From assembly GCA_947363565.1 (NCBI GenBank), contig CANAPP010000032.1, positions 1 through 34,709 on the forward strand: DNA of 34,709 nt, written 5' to 3'. The translations under genes and the position numbers were made by a program. Source of the stretch: an uncultured Lachnospiraceae bacterium. Its GTDB lineage: Bacteria; Bacillota; Clostridia; Lachnospirales; Lachnospiraceae. This document shows, piece by piece, positions 7,702-13,998 of the stretch (within the stretch, counting starts at the first letter, position 1; each line of letters begins with the position of its first letter). Below the pieces are notes generated by a model that had not been told where the DNA came from, made no database searches, and saw nothing but the letters and a program-made list of their open reading frames with translations.

Positions 7702-9684
7702 TCACACTTCGCTCTCTTCAATCCGTTTTACCATCAGCAGCATAAATATATACGCGGCGCCCGCCAAGACCAAAAGTGTCACCGCTGATATCCCGAGCAT
7801 CTCCGCCAGATACCGCAGATTCCACTTCATCCCCAAGTGCTTCTCCGACACATCCGCCGCGATAAAGATAAGCGCCGCCGGGACGCTCCCGGCAAACGCG
7901 GCAAAAGCCGCCAGAAGCATTTCCTTTTTTATACACAGTCTGCGATTTGCCTCATCCATGCCCGACAAGGTGAAAAACTGGTACTTCCACTTCATATCCT
8001 CGTAATCACATTTCCCTTTGATCCACAGGATAAAGATGACACAGAGCATAAGGATGAAGATATTGATTCCCGCCGATGACAGCCGGAGGATCTGGACCTG
8101 CCAGCTCTTCCCCATCTCTACGGTCTTTTCGTAGATGAGATTGCCGCCCTGATAGTCAAGGAAATTCACCTGGGAATGCTCCTTCGCATAGGCATACACC
8201 TCTTCACTGAGCCTTTGGTAATCTTCCATCGAAGTTCCTTCCTTCATGTTAAACATCACCGCCAGGTCAGCGCCTTCTGCCCCGTCCTTTACCTGTGCGA
8301 AATATTCGTCTGAAAATACGATCACCTGCTCCCAGACATCACCGTGCCATTCTCCGATCCCCCGAGACCTGTACACGCCTGTCATGACCCGGTCCGTCTC
8401 CTCGACAACCTGGTACTCCCGCTTAAACTCCTCCCCAGGAATATAGCCATAGGACGTGTCGATCCACAGACTCCTCCTGGCGCACCCGATATAAAGCCTC
8501 GGCCGCCCGGCGCCGTAGTCAATCCCCAAGAGGTTTCTCTCCTCACGGTTCCTCTGGTATACGACGCAGATCTGCTTTCCGGAAAGCGAAAGCTTCTCTC
8601 CCGTCCATTTTTCATAATCCGATGCACTGATCCCCATATGCTCCCCGAAATCCGGCGCTGTCACCCGGATACATGGCTGCCTGGTGATCTCCACTTTGTA
8701 TTCTTCCGAAAGCCCGTCGATGAACGGCTCATCCTCTGTATTGGCCATCCACACCATATCGCAGGGATACGATGTCTTTGGCAGGACCGGCACGTGGTCG
8801 CAGAGCTTGATCCCGAAGCTGAACAGGTTGATAAAAATCAGCGCGGCCATAACTACCGAAAGATTCATATTGTAATAGAAGCGATGATACCACTGGTCCA
8901 TCCACAGCAGCTTTTTCTGGTAATCGCTGCTCTTACGCACCTGTTTTAACCATCTGCTGCCAAGGACAGACATAAGACAGACGAGCGCCGCACTGACCAG
9001 TGCCGCCGGAATTGCTTTATTTACCTTCCCCCAGTAGGAGAACAGGAAGGCAAAAGACAGGACTGCAAACGCTCCCCCGATGATAAGGGGTACGGCAGAC
9101 GGCCGGTAATTCTTCCCGCTTCTCTTCCCCATAGACAGCACCGCGTCCATGCCCAGGCAGGAGATTAGCTCATCGCAGACGGCAAAAAGCAGGCCGAACA
9201 TCACCAGCCCTACGATCGATGTAAGCCACAGCGGAACCAGATTGCGGCTGATGGAAAGGGAACTGTCATGCAGCAGGAGCCTTAAGACAGGCATCATAAG
9301 AAAGCTCGCCAGATGCCCCGCCGCGATCCCGCCCGCCATGGAACAGACGATGATGCTGGCGTATTCACCGCCGATGAAGCGAAACTTGTGCTTCCTTTTC
9401 ATCCCCAGGATATCAAGCATGGCATACTCATAAGAGCGCTTACGGATATACGCGATGGTCATCAGCACCATCAAAACGCCCAGGATCACGTAGGTCAGTA
9501 TAAATACGCCGAGATTAGCATATACACTTGTGGCGCTCCCCCTCGACCCGGTGGTAATCTGGATCAGGCTGTCCGAAATAAATGTTGTGATATATATGAT
9601 CGATATAACAAAAATCCCGCAGAAGACGATGATCCTAAAATCTCCTATATTCTTCTTCAGGCTTTTAAAAAACAGCTTCCTCAT
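7702..9684 (-). CDS. FtsX-family ABC transporter permease (BceB-like)
   Basis: A 660-residue permease. One hydrophobic helix sits at about 17-40. A first FtsX core of about four helices follows (roughly 55-180, including RKRSYEYAMLDILGMKRK) and then more helices to about 290. A large soluble, presumably extracellular, domain spans about 300-520, and three C-terminal helices with a second FtsX-like core end the protein (about 535-650). The large loop inside a roughly ten-helix permease is the BceB arrangement used by peptide-antibiotic sensing and resistance transporters. ATG at 9684 with GAGAGG 10 bases upstream. The gene starts only about 26 bases beyond a terminator-like hairpin, so its transcript probably comes by read-through from the P2 promoter. 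The ligand is unknown. Confidence 0.87.
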   Translation of the reverse strand: MRKLFFKSLKKNIGDFRIIVFCGIFVISIIYITTFISDSLIQITTGSRGSATSVYANLGVFILTYVILGVLMVLMTIAYIRKRSYEYAMLDILGMKRKHKFRFIGGEYASIIVCSMAGGIAAGHLASFLMMPVLRLLLHDSSLSISRNLVPLWLTSIVGLVMFGLLFAVCDELISCLGMDAVLSMGKRSGKNYRPSAVPLIIGGAFAVLSFAFLFSYWGKVNKAIPAALVSAALVCLMSVLGSRWLKQVRKSSDYQKKLLWMDQWYHRFYYNMNLSVVMAALIFINLFSFGIKLCDHVPVLPKTSYPCDMVWMANTEDEPFIDGLSEEYKVEITRQPCIRVTAPDFGEHMGISASDYEKWTGEKLSLSGKQICVVYQRNREERNLLGIDYGAGRPRLYIGCARRSLWIDTSYGYIPGEEFKREYQVVEETDRVMTGVYRSRGIGEWHGDVWEQVIVFSDEYFAQVKDGAEGADLAVMFNMKEGTSMEDYQRLSEEVYAYAKEHSQVNFLDYQGGNLIYEKTVEMGKSWQVQILRLSSAGINIFILMLCVIFILWIKGKCDYEDMKWKYQFFTLSGMDEANRRLCIKKEMLLAAFAAFAGSVPAALIFIAADVSEKHLGMKWNLRYLAEMLGISAVTLLVLAGAAYIFMLLMVKRIEESEV

Positions 9685-9701
9685 CTTCCCCCATCCTCTC
9701 T

Positions 9702-9738
9702 CAAAACCTTAAAAGGACCGGCGCTTTCGCACCAGTCC
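9702..9738 (-). terminator. Terminator/attenuator before the permease gene
   Basis: On minus, GGACTGGTGC and GCGCCGGTCC (9715-9738) form a 10-bp stem closed by a GAAA tetraloop and followed by TTTTAAGGTTTT. It lies between the small membrane gene at 9758 and the permease start at 9684. No promoter fits in the 26 bases after it, so it may act as a partial terminator setting the expression ratio. Confidence 0.75.
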
Positions 9739-9757
9739 CTGTATCAATATCTGAAAT

Positions 9758-10162
9758 TTACCAGAAAATCAACGCTGCTGCTACAAACATGACTATCCAG
9801 ATTACTTTTCCGATGATAATACCGATGGCATATCTTTCTGTGATAAACGGCTCTTTCCCGCGAAGCTTAAGGATCAGATAGATCGTCTCGATCACAACCG
9901 CCATAGCGATGTAAAGCGAGATAAGCGGGGCACATCTTGTGATCATAATATCCAGGTTCACATTTCCCGTAATATTCCAGCTATCCTCCATCTGTATCAG
10001 CACGGTATCAATCCCTGTCTGGAACATCCGGACAATCTTTACCACGATAAATGCAAGAATCGCTGCATTCACCGGAAAATCTACCCAGATGGCATAGTCC
10101 ATGAAGCTTTTGGGTTCCTTTTTGCGTCGCTCTTTGCTGCTGATCTGTTTTGTGTTCGACAT
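9758..10162 (-). CDS. Small three-helix membrane protein of unknown function
   Basis: A 134-residue protein I do not recognise. A short charged N-terminus (KERRKKEPK) precedes three hydrophobic segments, about 24-46, 75-100 and 112-132, so the N-terminus is probably cytoplasmic by the positive-inside rule. The ATG at 10162 is preferred over the earlier in-frame start because GAGGAG lies 8 bases before it. It is driven by promoter P2, whose spacer matches that of the PadR-1 promoter, and it precedes the permease and ATPase genes. This suggests it is a PadR-controlled accessory protein of the transporter. It shares a loose resemblance in size and topology with DUF2975-like proteins, but I saw no diagnostic motif. 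Confidence 0.72.
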   Translation of the reverse strand: MSNTKQISSKERRKKEPKSFMDYAIWVDFPVNAAILAFIVVKIVRMFQTGIDTVLIQMEDSWNITGNVNLDIMITRCAPLISLYIAMAVVIETIYLILKLRGKEPFITERYAIGIIIGKVIWIVMFVAAALIFW

Positions 10163-10212
10163 AATGATCGCTCCTCTCTTTATATTCATCTCTGATATAT
10201 ATTATACTTCTT

Positions 10213-10271
10213 TATATATCGTTAAGCGTTATATATAATATTATGATACATCAAACTTCGATATATGTCAA
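10213..10271 (-). promoter_or_regulatory. P2 promoter with the PadR-type spacer motif
   Basis: Minus strand: TTGACA (10266-10271), a 17-base spacer TATATCGAAGTTTGATG and TATCAT (10243-10248). The spacer matches that of the PadR-1 promoter at 14 of 17 positions. Downstream of the -10, TATATATCG (10213-10221) and CGTTATATA (10227-10235) form a near-perfect inverted repeat. It drives the small membrane gene at 9758 and probably, by read-through, the ABC genes. Confidence 0.78.
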
Positions 10272-10308
10272 CTTTTTTGTTCCCTTGATGTCTGTAACCG
10301 TGGGTGTT

Positions 10309-10356
10309 GGAGTGCCCCTCCAGCAGATTTCAGTCTCTGCCGGAGAGGGCATCTCC
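10309..10356. other. Strong imperfect hairpin without a T tract
   Basis: The stem pairs 10309-10326 with 10337-10356, about 17 base pairs, with two single-base bulges and one A/C mismatch around a 10-base loop. It lies after the stop of the gene at 10389 and before P2. Neither strand continues with a clear run of T, so it is a weak candidate terminator; a processing or stabilising 3' structure is as likely. Confidence 0.5.
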
Positions 10357-10388
10357 GTTCATGGAAATTTATCTAAACTCTAACAGAT

Positions 10389-11174
10389 CTACCTGACTAC
10401 AAACGACGGTGCCGTCTTTCCTTTCATATCGAATACTACGCCGAAAAGGCCCATGATCCGGCAGCTTTCCGTTACTGCGTAGTATCTGCTTCCGCCATCT
10501 GCCGCCTGATAGGCATGGAACCAGTTCAGACCGACAAACAGGGTGAACAGGAGGAATCCGACGAAGGCTGCAAGCCACAGCCCGGTAAGCACACCCGCCG
10601 CCACTGTCATAACCGCGGTATAGATAAGTGCCGCCGCGACGGTGTATCTGGCCTTCGCAAAGAACGCTTCCACCTTCTGCGCCAACAAATACAGTACGAT
10701 CACATATGCCGTGATCATCAGCCAGAACACTCCCAGATGAACACCGTTTACCGAAGTATTTTCAAACTCCCCGCCGACCCGGGTAAATGTATTTACCAAG
10801 AGGAAGATTGCTGCCAGCAGCGGGCTTAAGTTCAGCGCACAGATGGCAAAGATCACGGTCAGCACCTTCGGATTCCCTGTAAAATACATGGCGATATAAC
10901 AGACAACCGCCAGCAGGATCGGGATCAGGAGAAAGCTGTCAAAGGAAACCGCAAAGGGGAACCACTCCTGCATAAGCCCCGGAGACCCTGCAAGGCTTTC
11001 CGGATCGTAAACACTCCCCGTATAGGAAAGTATCCAGCTCCCGAATAAAAATGAAACAGCCGCACATAAGATGTAACCCCATGACAGCATCCGTGCCATA
11101 TTCTTATTGAATTGTCCCAGAGAAATAATCTCTCTTGCCATGTCGTTGTTATTACTTTGATTTCTTGCTGTCAT
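10389..11174 (-). CDS. Stand-alone paralogue of the MerR-fused membrane domain
   Basis: A 261-residue, roughly six-helix membrane protein. From QFNKN (21-25) to the end it is colinear with residues 144-384 of the MerR-membrane fusion encoded at 12542-13696, with no net gap. Shared landmarks are LSWGY, SPGLMQ-WFPFAV, ALNLSPLLAA, GLNWFHA and YYAVTESCRIM. The DNA-binding and coiled-coil parts are missing: it starts just where the fusion's membrane module begins. The ATG at 11174 is preferred over the earlier start because AAAGGAGG lies 8 bases upstream. Its promoter (11279-11309) has the same 19-base spacer and dyad as that of the MerR fusion, so it is probably controlled by that protein. It could be a competing partner, co-sensor or effector. 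No function is known to me. Confidence 0.8.
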   Translation of the reverse strand: MTARNQSNNNDMAREIISLGQFNKNMARMLSWGYILCAAVSFLFGSWILSYTGSVYDPESLAGSPGLMQEWFPFAVSFDSFLLIPILLAVVCYIAMYFTGNPKVLTVIFAICALNLSPLLAAIFLLVNTFTRVGGEFENTSVNGVHLGVFWLMITAYVIVLYLLAQKVEAFFAKARYTVAAALIYTAVMTVAAGVLTGLWLAAFVGFLLFTLFVGLNWFHAYQAADGGSRYYAVTESCRIMGLFGVVFDMKGKTAPSFVVR

Positions 11175-11225
11175 AATTAAAACCTCCTTTATCATATATA
11201 ATCACTTTGACTGATAAAACGTGAC

Positions 11226-11257
11226 ACCTGATTTGAAAAAATTTGATAAAATCAGGT
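11226..11257 (-). other. Leader hairpin in the MerR-controlled transcript
   Basis: ACCTGATTT (11226-11234) pairs perfectly with AAATCAGGT (11249-11257). For minus-strand transcription it lies in the 5' leader between the promoter at 11279 and the start at 11174. On the plus strand it is followed by a T-rich stretch, but no plus-strand gene precedes it. Confidence 0.5.
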
Positions 11258-11278
11258 TGTTTTGTTCTTTCTGATCTC

Positions 11279-11309
11279 TTTATACACCTTAAAGTCTCTT
11301 GAAGGTCAA
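11279..11309 (-). promoter_or_regulatory. MerR-type promoter (19-bp spacer) of the stand-alone membrane paralogue
   Basis: Minus strand: TTGACC (11304-11309), a 19-base spacer and TATAAA (11279-11284). The overlong 19-base spacer is typical of MerR-activated promoters. The spacer carries the dyad CCTTnAAGnnnCTTnAAGG (11287-11305), beginning at the fifth base of the -35 box. The same dyad and geometry occur before the MerR fusion gene. Confidence 0.78.
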
Positions 11310-11563
11310 GGATTTTCTTCAAATTTATCTATTTTCTTTGCTCTTTGCCTGTCCTTTTGCAATACAATACCGTGGTAATTACCTTCATCCGTAAATAAAT
11401 ACGCCTCATCATTCCCCACTTTAATCCTCTTTGCCGGAGTCCCATCCGATGTAATAGACGAATTATAAAGTTCTGTTAATGACTGCATGTACCATAAATT
11501 TTGACCTTTTGAATTTTCATACCCTTGAGTAAAATCAGGTATTTCTATTTCCGGATTCTCCAT
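11306..11563 (-). pseudogene. Hypothetical 85-residue ORF, probably a gene remnant
   Basis: An 85-residue reading frame, ATG at 11563 with GAGG 5 bases upstream. It is hydrophilic, without membrane segments or a signal peptide, and I do not recognise it. The frame stays open for seven codons before the ATG in protein-like sequence, after a stop, so it looks like the C-terminal end of a larger lost protein. Its stop lies within the -35 box of the next promoter. The stretch GNDEAYLFTDEGNYHG faintly recalls C-terminal domains of anti-sigma-type lipoproteins, but that is a guess. Confidence 0.45.
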
Positions 11564-11636
11564 AGTATCCTCAGGCTCATGCTGTTACTTCTGTGCCTTG
11601 CAGGTTTTGTTTTAATCTTCCCGCAATTTTCCCTGA

Positions 11637-11771
11637 CTAATTCCCGTATCCTTCTCTCGTGCTTTCCGTCATATCTAATTCCTTCCCGATGTCTGCATAA
11701 GACTCCGACAATAATGCAGATAGATTACCATCCTCCGCCCCTTCAATCTCACTCAGATATAACTTTACCAT
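11637..11771 (-). pseudogene. 44-residue ORF, probable gene fragment
   Basis: Downstream of PadR-2 there is an ATG at 11771 with AAAGGA 7 bases upstream. It encodes 44 residues beginning MVKLYLSEIEGAEDGNLSAL and ending in a TAG. A shift of frame near its end would open RIRELVRENCGKIK, which reads like continued protein. It and the ORF at 11306 may be two remnants of a decayed operon under PadR-2. I recognise no family. The bases between them (11564-11636) hold nothing else I can support. Confidence 0.4.
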
Positions 11772-11800
11772 CGCTTTTTCCTTTTAGTTTTTATAATTTT

Positions 11801-11822
11801 TTAAGACCCCGAAGGGTCTTAA
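11801..11822 (-). other. Hairpin in the leader after PadR-2
   Basis: TTAAGACCC (11801-11809) pairs with GGGTCTTAA (11814-11822) around a 4-base CGAA loop. The minus strand continues with A-rich sequence and then the ribosome site of the 44-residue ORF, so this is not a standard intrinsic terminator. 11823-11881 shows no further feature. Confidence 0.45.
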
Positions 11823-11881
11823 GAAGTCAATACATGCATATCCTATGATCTATCCATAAATATCTTTCCCGTCAAACCAGC

Positions 11882-12205
11882 CTACACGCCAATCATCACG
11901 GCCACTGCTTCCGCATAAGCCGTCCATTCCCCGATCATCTTATCGAGATATTTCCTCCCGCCGGGCGTAATCTGGTAGTATTTGCGCAGCTTGCCGTTCA
12001 CCTGCTGGTCGTAGCTGTTGAGATAACCGCCCTGCACCAGACCGTGCAGCAACGGATAAAGCGTACCGACCTTCAGCTCAAATACATTATTCGAACGCTT
12101 TGACAATGTATCGATCATCTCATATCCATACATATCCTTTTCCGATAAAAGTTTCAGTATCAGCATCGAAGTATTTCCGGAAATCTGATTCTTACTTACA
12201 GCCAT
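11882..12205 (-). CDS. PadR-family transcriptional regulator (copy 2)
   Basis: A 107-residue PadR winged-helix protein. It shares most of its sequence with copy 1 at 6447-6788, for example GNTSML-L-LLSEKDMYGYEMIDTL, NGKLRKYYQIT and the YPLLH loop. The ATG at 12205 is preferred over an earlier in-frame ATG because the ribosome site AAGGAG/GAGGTG is close to it (11 or 6 bases) and the paralogue starts at the same place. The expected partner membrane gene does not follow; only small fragments do. The promoter (12331-12359) has a spacer resembling those of PadR-1 and P2. It probably regulates itself and may cross-regulate the other two promoters. Confidence 0.9.
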   Translation of the reverse strand: MAVSKNQISGNTSMLILKLLSEKDMYGYEMIDTLSKRSNNVFELKVGTLYPLLHGLVQGGYLNSYDQQVNGKLRKYYQITPGGRKYLDKMIGEWTAYAEAVAVMIGV

Positions 12206-12307
12206 AATCTTCACCTCTCCTTTTTCAGACTGCATCGTCCGCTGATATCGCCGCCACCCGGTAAGCAGCGGCTTGATGTCGACATCCGCAATGTAAATCT
12301 ATTCAAC

Positions 12308-12359
12308 ATATATCGGATATCGTTATAATTATATTACATCAGAATCCGGTTTATGGCAA
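12308..12359 (-). promoter_or_regulatory. P3 promoter of PadR-2 with ATATCG motifs
   Basis: Minus strand: TTGCCA (12354-12359), a 17-base spacer TAAACCGGATTCTGATG and TAATAT (12331-12336). The spacer is a diverged form of those at the PadR-1 promoter and P2, ending in the same GATG. Two ATATCG half-sites follow downstream of the -10 (about 12308-12322). Together with the divergent MerR promoter this accounts for the 336-base gap between PadR-2 and the MerR gene; the rest of the gap shows nothing I can support. Confidence 0.7.
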
Positions 12360-12478
12360 TATTTTTTCTTGTTTTTTGAAAAATTTCCCGGCCTGCTCCC
12401 TCTAACTGCCTGTCCAGTTATTCGCCCCTTCCCGTTCCCGGCTTTGAATGGTTATTTCAAAAAAATAGGGGAAAAGTA

Positions 12479-12509
12479 TTGACATTAAAGCTACTTGAAG
12501 CCTTATAAT
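12479..12509 (+). promoter_or_regulatory. MerR-type autoregulatory promoter (19-bp spacer)
   Basis: TTGACA (12479-12484), a 19-base spacer and TATAAT (12504-12509). Both boxes match consensus but the spacing is two bases too long, the classic MerR-activated layout. The spacer carries CATTAAAGCTACTTGAAGC (12483-12501). This matches the operator of the stand-alone paralogue at the TTAAAG and CTTGAAG half-sites, in the same register to the -35 box. Confidence 0.82.
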
Positions 12510-12541
12510 CAGCTTATCAAACATCGAAGGAGGACACCATC

Positions 12542-13696
12542 ATGACGATCAAAGACGTGGAAAGTATCGTAGGGATTACGAAAGCGAATATCAGATATTA
12601 TGAAAATGAGGGGCTCATCTCCCCAAAAAGAAATGATACGAATAATTACCGGGATTACTCCGAACAGGATGTGGCACAGCTCGAGCGGATCAAGGTGTTA
12701 CGTGTCTTAGGCGTACCCATATCTGACATCCGGGAACTGAAAGACGGGAGGGCATCGCTCGACAGTGTTATGGCGAACCGGCTCAGACTGCTGGAGAAGG
12801 AAGAAAAGGATCTCGAAGCGGTAAAGCGCGTATGCGAGAATCTGCGCCAGTGCCATCTCCCCCTTGACTCTATCTCAGAATCCATCCTTGAAGAGGACGA
12901 GGCTTCCTGGAGCGAGCAGCTTGCTAAAATCATCCATGAAGACATTACAAAGGAAATCCTGACACCGAAGCAGTTCAACAAGAACCTGACCCTTATGCTC
13001 TCCTGGGGGTACCTTTTATGCGCCATCGTTTCCTTTCTCCTGGGTAACTGGATGCTTTCCTATTCGGGAGATGCCTTTAACCCCGAAGAGCTTCTTAGCT
13101 CGCCCGGGCTTATGCAGCAATGGTTCCCGTTCGCGGTCACCTTCGAGAGCGGCTTTCTGATCCCGCTGATCTTATCGATCGTCTGCTATGTTGCCATGTA
13201 TTTTACGGCAAACCCGAAGATTCTGACGGTGATCTTCCATATCTGCGCGCTGAACTTAAGCCCGCTGCTGGCGGCCGTATTTATCATCACTACTACATTT
13301 GTTAATTTTAACGGTGACTTCAAAAACACCTCCGTAAGCGGAGCACATATGGGAATCTTCTGGCTGATGGTCGCGGCATATGTCATCGTTCTGTTTCTGC
13401 TGTCCAGAACATGGAAGAACTTTTTTTCCAAAGCCCGCTATGTGGTCGCAGCCGCACTCATCTATACCGGGATCATGACGCTTCTTGGCGGTACGTTAAG
13501 CGGCCTTTGGCTGGCGACTTTTGTCGGCTTCTTCTTATTTACGATGTTCATCGGCTTAAACTGGTTCCACGCCTGCCAGAGCATAACGGGACGGAGCAGG
13601 TATTACGCTATAACGGAGAGCTGCCGGATCATGAATCTTTTCGGCACCGCCTTTGATATGAAAGGCAAGACAGCGCCGCCTTTCGTTCAGCGGTAA
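12542..13696 (+). CDS. MerR-family regulator fused to a six-helix membrane domain
   Basis: A 384-residue protein. Residues 1-70 are a MerR winged helix (ITKANIRYYENEGLISP, then YSEQDVAQLERIKVLRVLGVPISDI). Residues about 72-115 form a charged coiled coil, the normal MerR dimerisation helix. A linker runs to about 140. Six hydrophobic helices follow at about 150-172, 203-222, 227-252, 271-288, 299-318 and 324-342, then a cytoplasmic tail with YYAITESCRIM. A membrane-bound MerR regulator could sense membrane state or a lipophilic compound directly. AAGGAGG lies 8 bases before the ATG. The promoter carries a MerR-type dyad, shared with the stand-alone membrane paralogue at 10389. It is divergent from PadR-2. 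The ligand and regulated process are unknown; a link to the nearby ABC transporter is inference. Confidence 0.88.
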   Translation: MTIKDVESIVGITKANIRYYENEGLISPKRNDTNNYRDYSEQDVAQLERIKVLRVLGVPISDIRELKDGRASLDSVMANRLRLLEKEEKDLEAVKRVCENLRQCHLPLDSISESILEEDEASWSEQLAKIIHEDITKEILTPKQFNKNLTLMLSWGYLLCAIVSFLLGNWMLSYSGDAFNPEELLSSPGLMQQWFPFAVTFESGFLIPLILSIVCYVAMYFTANPKILTVIFHICALNLSPLLAAVFIITTTFVNFNGDFKNTSVSGAHMGIFWLMVAAYVIVLFLLSRTWKNFFSKARYVVAAALIYTGIMTLLGGTLSGLWLATFVGFFLFTMFIGLNWFHACQSITGRSRYYAITESCRIMNLFGTAFDMKGKTAPPFVQR

Positions 13697-13705
13697 CCGT
13701 AAAAA

Positions 13706-13755
13706 ACAGCAAAAAAATCACCATCCCCGATGTCTTATACATCAAAAACAGTGAT
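13706..13755 (-). terminator. Terminator of tRNA-Lys
   Basis: On minus, 13739-13755 pairs with 13717-13733 in 17 consecutive pairs, several of them G-U, around a 5-base loop. The strand then runs into a T tract (13711-13717) and another (13701-13706). It directly follows the tRNA 3' end. Confidence 0.8.
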
Positions 13756-13760
13756 TCCAC

Positions 13761-13833
13761 TGCGCGATCAGGGGCTCGAACCCTGGACACCCTGATTAAG
13801 AGTCAGGTGCTCTACCAACTGAGCTAATCGCGC
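13761..13833 (-). tRNA. tRNA-Lys (CTT)
   Basis: A 73-base tRNA. The acceptor is GCGCGAT/ATCGCGC with discriminator A. The D arm carries AGCTCAGTTGGTAGAGC. The anticodon arm is CCTGA/TCAGG around loop CTCTTAA, anticodon CTT. The T arm has GGTTCGAGCC. The 3' CCA is not encoded. Confidence 0.96.
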
Positions 13834-13873
13834 GCATTCCTTAAGTTTTTCTTATTTCCTTAACACGAATGAT

Positions 13874-13902
13874 ATTATATAACAGATTTTTTAGGAATGC
13901 AA
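13874..13902 (-). promoter_or_regulatory. Promoter of tRNA-Lys
   Basis: Minus strand TTGCAT (13897-13902), a 17-base spacer and TATAAT (13874-13879), about 40 bases before the tRNA. Confidence 0.75.
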
Positions 13903-13998
13903 GTGTTTTTTTATAATTTTTTACATTTTTTTATCTTTTGTGGATTTTGATAGATTTTGGGCAAAAACATGACTTTTTACTGCCTTTATGCCCTGTAT

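Noticed and set aside
10309-10356. Intrinsic terminator for the stand-alone membrane gene
   Set aside because: Stable stem but no T run on either strand; kept only as a hairpin.
11226-11257. Plus-strand intrinsic terminator
   Set aside because: The hairpin is followed by T-rich sequence on plus, but no plus-strand gene or transcript precedes it; as a minus-strand leader hairpin it fits better.
11801-11822. Terminator after PadR-2
   Set aside because: On minus it is followed by A-rich sequence rather than T, so it does not meet the criterion.
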